5,285 bases of DNA. Source: JBBFMJ01 sp037441225 (GTDB lineage: Bacteria > Acidobacteriota > Thermoanaerobaculia > UBA2201). The notes under the pieces are model-generated. The model was given only the letters and a program-made list of their open reading frames with translations, had not been told where the DNA came from and did no database searches. A program made the position numbers and the translations under genes. The DNA is taken from assembly GCA_037441225.1 (NCBI GenBank), contig JBBISU010000147.1, positions 1-5,285 on the forward strand. Reading direction: 5' to 3'. Shown in pieces: positions 1-5,285 of this stretch; position 1 is the first letter of the stretch; every line of letters starts with the position of its first letter.

Positions 1-797
1 CTATAAGTCTCCTTAAAGAGAAATTTAGGAGCCAACTTTTAAAGTATTTTGAACAATTTAATGCCGCTGTATCAACAAAGGATGGTGATTGGGTTGTAAA
101 AGGGTTCATAGACATTGCAAAAAATATCTATACGATTTCAGTAGATACGAAGGTAGTATCAAAAATTATGGAACTACTTTTATTTCCTAAAATATGTCAA
201 TTTGCAGAAGAAAACAAATACAAGATGGTTTTATGCAAAGAACAGAATTTTTATCCTGATATTACATTCGTTGATAGTATGAATAATAAATTTGCAGTAG
301 ATGTAAAAAGCACTTATAGAAAGAATGGAAAAGAAGTAAATGGAATGACTCTAGGAGCATTTACAGGGTACTTTAGAGATAGAAAAAGCAAAAAAAATAT
401 AACATTTCCGTATGATGAATATATAGGTCACTTCGTATTGGGTATTATTTATTCAAGAACTGATAAACATCTTGACGAAAGGAAGGTATATCAGCTTGAG
501 GACCTTCAAAACATAATATCCGTAGTAAAAGATTTTGTATTTTTTGTTCAGGAAAAAAATAAAATTGCTATTGACAGGCCAGGGAGCGGAAATATAAAAA
601 ATATCGGTTCTGTTGTAAAAATAGATGAACTTATAAATGGCAAAGGTCCATTTGCTGAACTTGGAGAAGATGTCTTTGATGATTATTGGATGTTTTACCT
701 TACTAAAGATATGGCAAAGGCAGTGGAGCTTAAAGATGCACCTTACAGAAATCTGAAAGAATATATGCAATACAAAAAACTCAAAAAGTCAGGATGA
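1..797 (+). CDS. Type II restriction endonuclease, EcoRV family (5' end outside window)
   Basis: This is a homodimeric-type nuclease of the PD-(D/E)XK fold that should cleave double-stranded DNA blunt at a palindrome such as GATATC. The site is inferred from family membership only. The frame is open from codon 3-5 to the TGA at 795-797, giving 264 visible residues against 245 in EcoRV. Residues before ATG168 still match EcoRV, for example FRSQLL near the start and VDTKVVS just before the ATG (EcoRV SDTKVLS), so the real start is upstream of base 1. Catalytic residues are visible: YPD with Asp at 258-260, then AVDVK with Asp at 300-302 and Lys at 306-308, matching EcoRV D74, D90 and K92. The minor-groove Q-loop is KEQN (Gln at 243-245). 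The recognition R-loop GSGN lies at 582-593, followed by NIGS. C-terminal DYW and YRNLKEY also match. The methyltransferase starts 5 bases downstream, so the two form one transcription unit. Confidence 0.93.
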   Translation, partial: ISLLKEKFRSQLLKYFEQFNAAVSTKDGDWVVKGFIDIAKNIYTISVDTKVVSKIMELLLFPKICQFAEENKYKMVLCKEQNFYPDITFVDSMNNKFAVDVKSTYRKNGKEVNGMTLGAFTGYFRDRKSKKNITFPYDEYIGHFVLGIIYSRTDKHLDERKVYQLEDLQNIISVVKDFVFFVQEKNKIAIDRPGSGNIKNIGSVVKIDELINGKGPFAELGEDVFDDYWMFYLTKDMAKAVELKDAPYRNLKEYMQYKKLKKSG

Positions 798-802
798 AAT
801 AA

Positions 803-1868
803 ATGCAACAAATATTTAAAAAACAATTGACTTTACTTGAAAATCCACCGGTATTTCCTTCAAAGCGATTTCAAGGGAGTAAGCTGAAGATAGTAGATTG
901 GATATGGAATGCAATAAAAGATTTTAAATTCCATACTGTTCTTGACGCTTTTGGAGGGACAGGAAGCATTGCTTATATGTTTAAAGGAAAAGATAAAAAA
1001 GTAATATATAACGATATATTGAAATTTAACTATTATATTGGACTTGCATTGATAGAAAACGGCGAAGTGAAGTTAAAGGATGAAGATATATGTTTTCTTC
1101 TTACAAAACATAATGACATTGGTTATCCTACCTTTATTGCTGACACTTTTAGAGGAATTTATTATACGGATGAAGAAAATAGATGGATTGATATGGTAGG
1201 GACAAACATTAAATTTTTGAACGACAAATACAAGCAAGCATTAGCATTTTTTGCACTTTTTCAAGCCTGTATTATTAAGCGACCCTTCAACTTGTTTCAC
1301 AGAAAAAATTTATATCTAAGATTTGCTAATGTAAAAAGAGATTTTGGAAATAAAACTACTTGGGATACTCCCTTTGAGATACATTTTAAAAAATTTATTG
1401 GAGAAGCTAATAGTGCAGTTTTTTCCAACGGTCAAGATAATAATGCATTAAATCTTGATGTCTTTGATATAGAAGGAGAATTTGATCTTGTTTATATTGA
1501 TACACCATATATTTCAAAAGGGAGTAGATGTAGATTATCTTGGCTTTTACCATTTTCTTGAAGGGCTTGTTAATTATGACAAATGGCCTGATCTAATTGA
1601 TTATAGAACTAAGCACCGAAGATTAAAATCGGAGCCTTCTATATGGATTGATAAAAACAAGATATACTCTGCCTTCGATAGATTATTTAAGAAATTTCAA
1701 AATAGCATTTTGGTTGTTTCATACAGATCAGATGGTATTCCTTCGATAGATGAACTTGCTGTCATGCTAAGAAAATATAAGAAGACTATTCATAAGATAA
1801 AAAGAAAAAATTATAAATATGCCTTAAGTGCAAACGAGTTAATGGAAGTACTTTTAATTGTGGAGTAG
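803..1868 (+). CDS. DNA adenine-N6 methyltransferase (D12 class), split by a frameshift
   Basis: This enzyme would transfer a methyl group from S-adenosylmethionine to adenine and protect the host from the nuclease upstream. The first frame (803-1561) carries motif X, SKRFQGSK (residues 20-27), motif I, DAFGGTGS (48-55), the acidic motif II around NDI, and the catalytic motif IV, DTPY (233-236), a variant of DPPY. It then becomes nonsense and stops at 1559-1561. The next frame, read from about 1521 to the TAG at 1866-1868, continues the family: GVDVDYLGFYHFLEGL, then VVSYRSDGIPS, then a terminal YKYALS...EVLLI. Joined, they give about 354 residues, a normal length. The motif order X-I-IV is that of alpha-group N6-adenine methylases. 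A Shine-Dalgarno AGGA (791-794) overlapping the end of the nuclease gene supports ATG803. It does not resemble M.EcoRV beyond shared class motifs. The joining is inference; the two homologous halves are seen directly. Confidence 0.88.
1514..1523 (+). other. Frameshift point in the methyltransferase gene
   Basis: The reading passes from one frame to the next at TCA AAA GGG. Removing one G from the GGG at 1520-1522 gives ISKGVDVDY; restoring two A to the AAAA at 1516-1519 gives ISKKGVDVDY. Both are homopolymer-type changes, so a sequencing error is as plausible as a true mutation. The site has no obvious slow codon, stop codon or internal Shine-Dalgarno that would suggest programmed +1 slippage. 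Confidence 0.85.
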
Positions 1869-1946
1869 AAACCGCCACTGACCAGCGATTTTTAGGGAAG
1901 GGATAAGACCTTTGCAGGCAAGTTTATAGACTGTTTGTTCGTCCAT
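1869..1946 (-). pseudogene. Remnant of an excisionase-type helix-turn-helix (HTH_17) gene
   Basis: Read on the minus strand from ATG at 1946-1944, 26 codons give MDEQTVYKLACKG followed by LIPSLKIAGQWRF. This is the core of the MerR/excisionase-like DNA-binding domain HTH_17, whose usual form is a first helix, then S/E-x-TVYKLA, G-x-IPA-x-KIGGQWRF and then RKED-type residues. The first helix is missing or degraded: the codons before the ATG read VHYSQ. The similarity stops at Phe (1871-1869), directly next to the TAG of the methyltransferase (1866-1868). Beyond that point the frame gives only LLHN before TAA (1856-1854). It is therefore truncated at both ends, and the break coincides with the end of the restriction-modification cassette. 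Family recognition is from memory of the consensus; a functional micro-protein is possible but unlikely. Confidence 0.72.
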
Positions 1947-1954
1947 CTGACTAT

Positions 1955-1983
1955 AATGTACAAAAAAACACAATGGTTGTCAA
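1955..1983 (-). promoter_or_regulatory. Sigma-70-type promoter upstream of the HTH remnant
   Basis: On the minus strand a perfect -35 TTGACA (1983-1978) is followed by a 17-base spacer and TACATT (1960-1955) as the -10, matching TATAAT at four of six positions. Transcription would start near 1948, about two bases before the ATG of the HTH remnant, so any message would be nearly leaderless. It would then run antisense into the 3' end of the methyltransferase gene. No Shine-Dalgarno is present. Confidence 0.55.
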
Positions 1984-2258
1984 GGGAAATTTTGATAAAA
2001 AGAAAATCTTTATCATTTCTTTAAGTTTCTTTCTTTTGATTGATGAATGGAATTTAGTAAAATTATCGGAACGGTTCGCAGTGATTTTGATAGCGGAGTT
2101 TTTTTTACTTTCTTTTAAAAATCCTATTTTTAATAATATTTTTATTTTCTATCAATAGCAAGGTTTCTCACCCAAGGTTTCCCCTAATATACCGCTATTT
2201 TAAATATTTATCCCATAAGCGCCCTCACAAATGCCAAAAATTTTAATTGATTTAAAAG
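1984..2258. other. AT-rich intergenic stretch without a recognisable gene
   Basis: Together with the HTH remnant this forms a gap of about 390 bases between the methyltransferase and thi4 stop codons. A 61-codon open frame on the + strand (1973-2158) has no Shine-Dalgarno, overlies the minus-strand promoter and resembles nothing I know. A weak AT stem (GATAAA at 1994-1999 with TTTATC further on) is not convincing as a terminator. I see no clear intrinsic terminator for either converging gene. Confidence 0.6.
2159..2181. repeat. Two direct copies of CAAGGTTTC, 14-base period
   Basis: CAAGGTTTC occurs at 2159-2167 and again at 2173-2181, separated by five bases. Two turns do not make an array, and the pair may be chance or a small regulator site. 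Confidence 0.3.
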
Positions 2259-3038
2259 TTAATTTGGTTTAATTAAATCTATAGCAATTTGGGCGGCTTT
2301 TTTGCCTGAATAAAGCATTGCTCCAAAGGTAGGTCCCATCCTTGGTAAAGAAAAGACAGTGGCTGTTGCCATTCCTGTAACAATTAAATTTGGGAAAACC
2401 AGACCTGTTTTTTTAACAACTAAATCTTCTGAAGATAAAACATCCATTGGTGCTTCTTTTTCAAATTGCAAAATCCCCCTTTTCTTCAAAGAAGAACATA
2501 CAATTGCATCATGTCCTGTGGCATCTATTACAACTTTTGATTTAAATCCAATTGGGTCAAGACAGGTCAACGCCCTTGGCATATAGGATATAATGGAAGA
2601 ATTTAAAACAACGCCTTCAACTTTACCTTCTCTTAAAATTAAATCCTCAAATCTTGTCAAATTTAAAACCTTTGCACCTGACAAAATTGTCTCTCTTATT
2701 AAAGTTGAACAAGCAAGAGGGGCATTTGAAACAAATAAACCCTCTTCAACTTTTTTGTAAGAGATTTTTAACTCTTCTAAAATTTCTTCAGAAGGTGACC
2801 TAAAAGTCAAAGTGTTCATTAAAAAGCCACCTATCCAAAAGCCACCACCTAAAAAGTTGTTTGCTTCAACAATTAAAGTTTTAAAGCCACTCTTTGCAAT
2901 TTCCCTTCCTGCCATAAGTCCAGAAGGACCTGCGCCAACTACAATTGCATCACAAATTAAGTACTCTTCCAGCCATTCTGAAAAATCCTTTAAAATTGCC
3001 TTTGATATTTTTTCTTCTGAAACCTTAAAAAATTGCAT
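2259..3038 (-). CDS. thi4: Thi4-family thiamine thiazole synthase
   Basis: Thi4 builds the ADP-linked thiazole of thiamine from NAD, glycine and sulfur in the cytoplasm, with an iron ion in the active site. The 259 residues match the archaeal/bacterial length (about 260-270). After an N-terminal ISKAIL helix comes the dinucleotide-binding VVGAGPSGL (Gly35, Gly37, Gly40), the ribose-binding Glu58 in LIVEAN and the GGGFWIGG loop (64-71). The active-site stretch is CLDP (159-162), followed by VIDATGHDA with His176, then TGMAT and RMGPTFGAM (233-241). Asp161 and His176 correspond to the iron ligands described for a methanogen Thi4. The sulfur-site residue is Cys159, the yeast/plant state, where archaeal homologues such as the Methanocaldococcus enzyme have His. 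ATG3038 has an ideal AAGGAGG seven bases upstream and sits below a TPP riboswitch. No downstream cistron is visible on this strand. Confidence 0.93.
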   Translation of the reverse strand: MQFFKVSEEKISKAILKDFSEWLEEYLICDAIVVGAGPSGLMAGREIAKSGFKTLIVEANNFLGGGFWIGGFLMNTLTFRSPSEEILEELKISYKKVEEGLFVSNAPLACSTLIRETILSGAKVLNLTRFEDLILREGKVEGVVLNSSIISYMPRALTCLDPIGFKSKVVIDATGHDAIVCSSLKKRGILQFEKEAPMDVLSSEDLVVKKTGLVFPNLIVTGMATATVFSLPRMGPTFGAMLYSGKKAAQIAIDLIKPN

Positions 3039-3045
3039 AAAAAAA

Positions 3046-3052
3046 CCTCCTT
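3046..3052 (-). promoter_or_regulatory. Shine-Dalgarno of thi4
   Basis: The minus strand reads AAGGAGG with a seven-base spacer to the ATG at 3038. It fixes the start codon and is exactly complementary to CCTCCTT at 3075-3069 in the riboswitch flank. Confidence 0.88.
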
Positions 3053-3075
3053 ATTTAAATTTACGATAAAGGAGG
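3046..3075 (-). promoter_or_regulatory. Riboswitch expression platform: Shine-Dalgarno sequestering hairpin
   Basis: Downstream of the aptamer the minus strand carries CCTCCTT (3075-3069), which pairs over seven bases with the thi4 Shine-Dalgarno AAGGAGG (3052-3046) across a 16-base loop. The same element, extended to CCTCCTTTATCG (3075-3064), can instead pair over 12 positions (10 Watson-Crick, 2 G-U) with CGATAGGGGAGG (3175-3164) at the aptamer's 5' side. The two pairings are mutually exclusive. This predicts translation off when TPP stabilises the aptamer. It is read from complementarity, not from an energy calculation. Confidence 0.7.
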
Positions 3076-3082
3076 CTTCCCT

Positions 3083-3176
3083 GCGATTCCCTACGCTGGC
3101 ATTACCCAGATCAGGTTCAAAGGGTCCCCTGTTTTTATACAGGGTTCTCAGGGACATAATTGCCCTCCCCTATCGC
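3083..3176 (-). promoter_or_regulatory. TPP riboswitch aptamer (THI element)
   Basis: This senses thiamine pyrophosphate in the nascent message and represses thi4. The minus strand shows the conserved parts in order: GGGGAGGG, CTGAGA, an optional P3a hairpin (CCCTGT with ACAGGG around an A-rich loop), TGAACCTGATCTGG, GTAATGCCAGCG and TAGGGAA. The closing P1 helix is GCGAT (3176-3172) with ATCGC (3087-3083). The aptamer begins almost at the predicted transcription start and lies 45 bases above the thi4 ATG. The first gene behind it is a thiamine gene, which fits. Confidence 0.96.
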
Positions 3177-3183
3177 TCAAAAT

Positions 3184-3192
3184 ATTATATCA
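3184..3192 (-). promoter_or_regulatory. Promoter of thi4 (extended -10)
   Basis: The minus strand reads TGATATAAT: TG-n plus a perfect TATAAT (3189-3184). There is no good -35, as is common for extended -10 promoters. The start would fall near 3177-3178, just before the first base of riboswitch helix P1. Confidence 0.7.
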
Positions 3193-3211
3193 AATTTTTT
3201 TCTTTTAAATT

Positions 3212-3220
3212 TGATAAAAT
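3212..3220 (+). promoter_or_regulatory. Likely promoter of the M3 peptidase gene (extended -10)
   Basis: TGATAAAAT (TG-n-TAAAAT) mirrors the thi4 promoter in the opposite arm of the inverted repeat. A start near 3227 would leave a leader of about 29 bases. A second TAAAAT at 3227-3232 without a TG extension is an alternative. No convincing -35 is seen for either. Confidence 0.5.
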
Positions 3221-3238
3221 AAATAGTAAAATTTATTT

Positions 3239-3245
3239 AAAGGAG
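3239..3245 (+). promoter_or_regulatory. Shine-Dalgarno of the M3 peptidase gene
   Basis: AAAGGAG lies ten bases before ATG3256. It selects this ATG, from which a clean signal peptide follows. Confidence 0.75.
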
Positions 3246-3255
3246 TCATTGATTT

Positions 3256-5285
3256 ATGAAAAATTTAAAGTTCTTTTTAATTTTTACTTTACTTTCTTTT
3301 TTTGTTTTTGCTCAAGCAGAAGAAAACCCACTTCTTCAAGAGTTTGATACACCTTTCAATGTCCCGCCCTTTGATGAGATAAAAGAAGAACATTTTCTTC
3401 CTGCCATAAAAATTGGAATTGAAGAACATAAAAAAGAAATTGAAGAAATAATTAATAACAAAGAAGAGCCTACCTTTAAAAATACAATAGAAGCAATGGA
3501 AAAGTCAGGGAAAAGCCTGCTAAGGGCATATACAACATTTTCTGTTTTAGATGGTGTTATGACAAATGAAGGAATGCAAAATATTGCAAAAGAAATAACA
3601 CCTTTGATTTCAAAACATTATGATGAAATATGGATGAATGAAAAACTTTTTGAAAGGATTAAAAAGATTTATGAAAAAAAAGAAAAATTAAATTTAACAA
3701 AAGAACAAAAAAAGTTATTAGAAATATATTATAAAAATTTTGTAAAAGGTGGAGCAAACTTAAATGATAAAGATAAAGAAATATTAAAGGAAATAAACAA
3801 AGAACTTTCACTTTTATCTTTGAAATTTGGTGAAAATATTTTGAAAGAAGAAAATAAGTTTATGCTTGTTATTGATAAAAAAGATAACTTGGAAGGACTT
3901 CCTTTATCTGTTATAAAAGCAGCAGAAGAGACAGCAAAAGAAAAGGGACTGGAAGGAAAATGGGTTTTTACATTAAAGAAACCAAGTTTGATACCCTTTC
4001 TTACATATTCTTCTAAAAGGGATTTGAGGGAAAAGATTTTTAAGGCATATATAAACAGAGGAAACAATTATGATGAATTGGATAATAAAGAAATTATAAA
4101 AAAAATTATTGAATTGAGAGTAAAAAAGGCAAAGATCTTAGGTTACAAAAATTATGCTGAATTTGTTTTAGAAGAAAATATGGCAAAAAATTCAAAAAAT
4201 GTTTATAAGCTTTTGAAAAAAATCTGGAAACCAGGAATAAATGTTGCAAAAAGGGAAGCAAAAGAAATGCAGGATTTAATATATAAAGAAGGCAAAAATT
4301 TTAAACTTGAACCCTGGGATTGGTTTTATTATGCAGAAAAGATAAGGAAGGAAAAATATGAATTAGATGAAGAACTTTTAAGACCTTATTTTAAGTTAGA
4401 AAATTGCATTGATGGGGTTTTTTGGGTGGCAAGCAAATTATATAATATAGAATTTGAAGAAAGGACTGATTTGCCAAAATATCATCCTGATGTAAAAGTT
4501 TATGAGGTAAAAGAAAAAGATGGGACACATATTGGAATTTTTTATGTGGACTATTTCCCAAGGGAAAGTAAAAGAAGTGGTGCCTGGATGACAAACTTTC
4601 AAGAGCAATCAAATTTGGAAGGGAAAAGACCTATTATTTTAAATGTTGGAAACTTCACAAAACCAACAAAAGATGAACCATCCCTTTTAAGTTTAGAAGA
4701 ATTGGAAACATTGTTCCATGAATTTGGCCATGCCCTCCATGGGCTTCTATCAAATTGCACATATCCAACTATATCTGGGACTTCTGTGGCAAGGGATTTT
4801 GTAGAACTGCCATCCCAGATTATGGAAAACTGGGCACTTGAACCTGAAGTTTTAAAAATTTATGCAAAACATTATAAAACAGGAGAAGTTATTCCACAGG
4901 AACTAGTAAATAAAATAAAAAAGGCAGAAAAGTTTAATCAGGGCTTTGCAACAGTTGAATACCTAGCTGCTTCTTTTCTTGATATGGATTACCATACTCT
5001 CACAGAACCATTAAAAGAAGACCCAATGGTTTTTGAAGAAAAGGCAATAAAAAAAATTGGATTGATTGAAGAAATTGTTCCAAGGTACAGGTCAACAAAT
5101 TTTAAACATATCTTTTCAGGTGGATATTTTGCTGGTTATTATAGTTATATTTGGGCAGATGTACTTGTTGCAGATGCTTATGAGTATTTTAAGGAAAAAG
5201 GAATCTTTGATGAAAAAACTGCCACTTCTTTTAGAAAAAATATCCTTGAAAAAGGTGGAACAGAAGAACCAATGGAACTTTATAA
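3256..5285 (+). CDS. Exported M3-family zinc oligopeptidase (Dcp/OpdA type), 3' end outside window
   Basis: This is a zinc metallopeptidase that degrades short peptides; Dcp-type members release C-terminal dipeptides. The frame is open for 676 codons to the window edge. Residues 1-21 form a signal peptide: MKNLK, a hydrophobic core rich in Phe and Leu, then AQA before EEN. This suggests export to the periplasm or cell exterior. A long helical N-terminal region follows. The catalytic part has the YFPRESKRSGAWM block, then the zinc site HEFGH (His488, Glu489, His492) and GTSVARDFVELPSQ with third ligand Glu517, 29 residues after His488 as in thimet oligopeptidase. The substrate-side HIFSGGY-x-AGYYSYIW begins at His618. 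The window ends in GGTEEPMELY, where homologues need only some 20-30 more residues. Transcription is divergent from thi4. Dcp versus oligopeptidase A cannot be settled from motifs, so no symbol is given. Confidence 0.93.
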   Translation, partial: MKNLKFFLIFTLLSFFVFAQAEENPLLQEFDTPFNVPPFDEIKEEHFLPAIKIGIEEHKKEIEEIINNKEEPTFKNTIEAMEKSGKSLLRAYTTFSVLDGVMTNEGMQNIAKEITPLISKHYDEIWMNEKLFERIKKIYEKKEKLNLTKEQKKLLEIYYKNFVKGGANLNDKDKEILKEINKELSLLSLKFGENILKEENKFMLVIDKKDNLEGLPLSVIKAAEETAKEKGLEGKWVFTLKKPSLIPFLTYSSKRDLREKIFKAYINRGNNYDELDNKEIIKKIIELRVKKAKILGYKNYAEFVLEENMAKNSKNVYKLLKKIWKPGINVAKREAKEMQDLIYKEGKNFKLEPWDWFYYAEKIRKEKYELDEELLRPYFKLENCIDGVFWVASKLYNIEFEERTDLPKYHPDVKVYEVKEKDGTHIGIFYVDYFPRESKRSGAWMTNFQEQSNLEGKRPIILNVGNFTKPTKDEPSLLSLEELETLFHEFGHALHGLLSNCTYPTISGTSVARDFVELPSQIMENWALEPEVLKIYAKHYKTGEVIPQELVNKIKKAEKFNQGFATVEYLAASFLDMDYHTLTEPLKEDPMVFEEKAIKKIGLIEEIVPRYRSTNFKHIFSGGYFAGYYSYIWADVLVADAYEYFKEKGIFDEKTATSFRKNILEKGGTEEPMELY

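Larger units (their letters stand above)
3184..3220. repeat. Imperfect inverted repeat holding two divergent promoters
   Basis: The arms ATTATATCAAATTT (3184-3197) and AAATTTGATAAAAT (3207-3220) match at 13 of 14 positions around a nine-base pyrimidine spacer. Each arm contains an extended -10 element, one facing thi4 and one facing the peptidase gene. Confidence 0.65.

Noticed and set aside
453..770. 105-codon open frame on the - strand
   Set aside because: It lies wholly inside the EcoRV-like gene and is a shadow of it.
1514..1523. Programmed +1 frameshifting in the methyltransferase
   Set aside because: TCA AAA GGG AGT lacks the stop codon, rare-codon pause or upstream Shine-Dalgarno seen at known +1 sites; a homopolymer indel is simpler.
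1482..1868. The second methyltransferase frame as an independent gene starting at TTG1482
   Set aside because: Its first dozen residues are out-of-frame nonsense over the DTPY coding region; similarity begins only at about 1521, so it is the continuation of the upstream gene.
1994..2020. GATAAA/TTTATC hairpin as a terminator
   Set aside because: The stem has only six AT-rich pairs and a nine-base loop, and no proper T-run follows, so it is too weak to call.
1973..2158. 61-codon open frame on the + strand after the methyltransferase
   Set aside because: It has no Shine-Dalgarno, is made of AT-rich low-complexity codons, overlaps a minus-strand promoter and resembles no family I recognise.
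2359..3069. Two + strand open frames (2359-2586 and 2812-3069) opposite thi4
   Set aside because: They are antisense shadows of a well-supported thi4; their peptides show no family features.
3033..3347. 104-codon + strand open frame across the riboswitch
   Set aside because: It runs through the antisense of the TPP aptamer and into the M3 gene in another frame, so it is a chance frame.
3729..4612. Two - strand open frames (3729-4067 and 4391-4612) opposite the M3 peptidase
   Set aside because: They are antisense to a continuous conserved coding frame.
1..5285. Absence of GATATC as a sign of site avoidance
   Set aside because: I found no GATATC by eye, but only one or two are expected in a window of this size and composition, so absence says nothing.

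Overview
The window reads as DNA from a low-GC bacterium, roughly one third G+C by eye. Sigma-70 type promoters, a TPP riboswitch, strong Shine-Dalgarno sites and a signal-peptide-bearing peptidase all argue for Bacteria. A prokaryotic Thi4 thiazole synthase suggests an anaerobic or thermophilic lineage, but this is weak inference and I cannot name a taxon.

Left part (1-1868, + strand): a type II restriction-modification cassette. An EcoRV-family endonuclease, cut at its N-terminus by the window edge, is followed 5 bases later by a D12-class DNA adenine methyltransferase. The endonuclease frame is open back to base 1 and the upstream residues match the EcoRV N-terminus, so ATG168 is not the true start. 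The methyltransferase is split by a frameshift at an AAAAGGG run near 1516-1522, just after its DTPY motif. The two halves together give a full-length enzyme of about 354 residues. Nuclease and methylase would form the cut/protect pair, so the frameshift matters: it is a sequence error, a decayed system, or a sign that protection comes from elsewhere.

Middle (1869-2258): no intact gene. Directly against the methyltransferase stop codon, on the - strand, lies a 26-codon remnant of an excisionase-type helix-turn-helix (HTH_17) gene, preceded by a well-formed TTGACA-17-TACATT promoter. This looks like the scar of the event that placed the cassette, with a promoter still firing toward the methylase 3' end. 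The remainder is AT-rich and carries a short direct repeat.

Right part (2259-5285): two divergent housekeeping genes. On the - strand is thi4, making the thiamine thiazole moiety. It is headed by a TPP riboswitch whose 3' flank holds a sequence able to pair either with the 5' side of the aptamer (12 bp) or with the thi4 Shine-Dalgarno site (7 bp), a readable translational switch. This Thi4 has Cys159 where archaeal sulfide-using enzymes have His. On the + strand is an exported M3-family zinc metallopeptidase (Dcp/OpdA type), running off the window just short of its C-terminus. The two promoters lie in the arms of a 13/14-base inverted repeat, one extended -10 element per arm.
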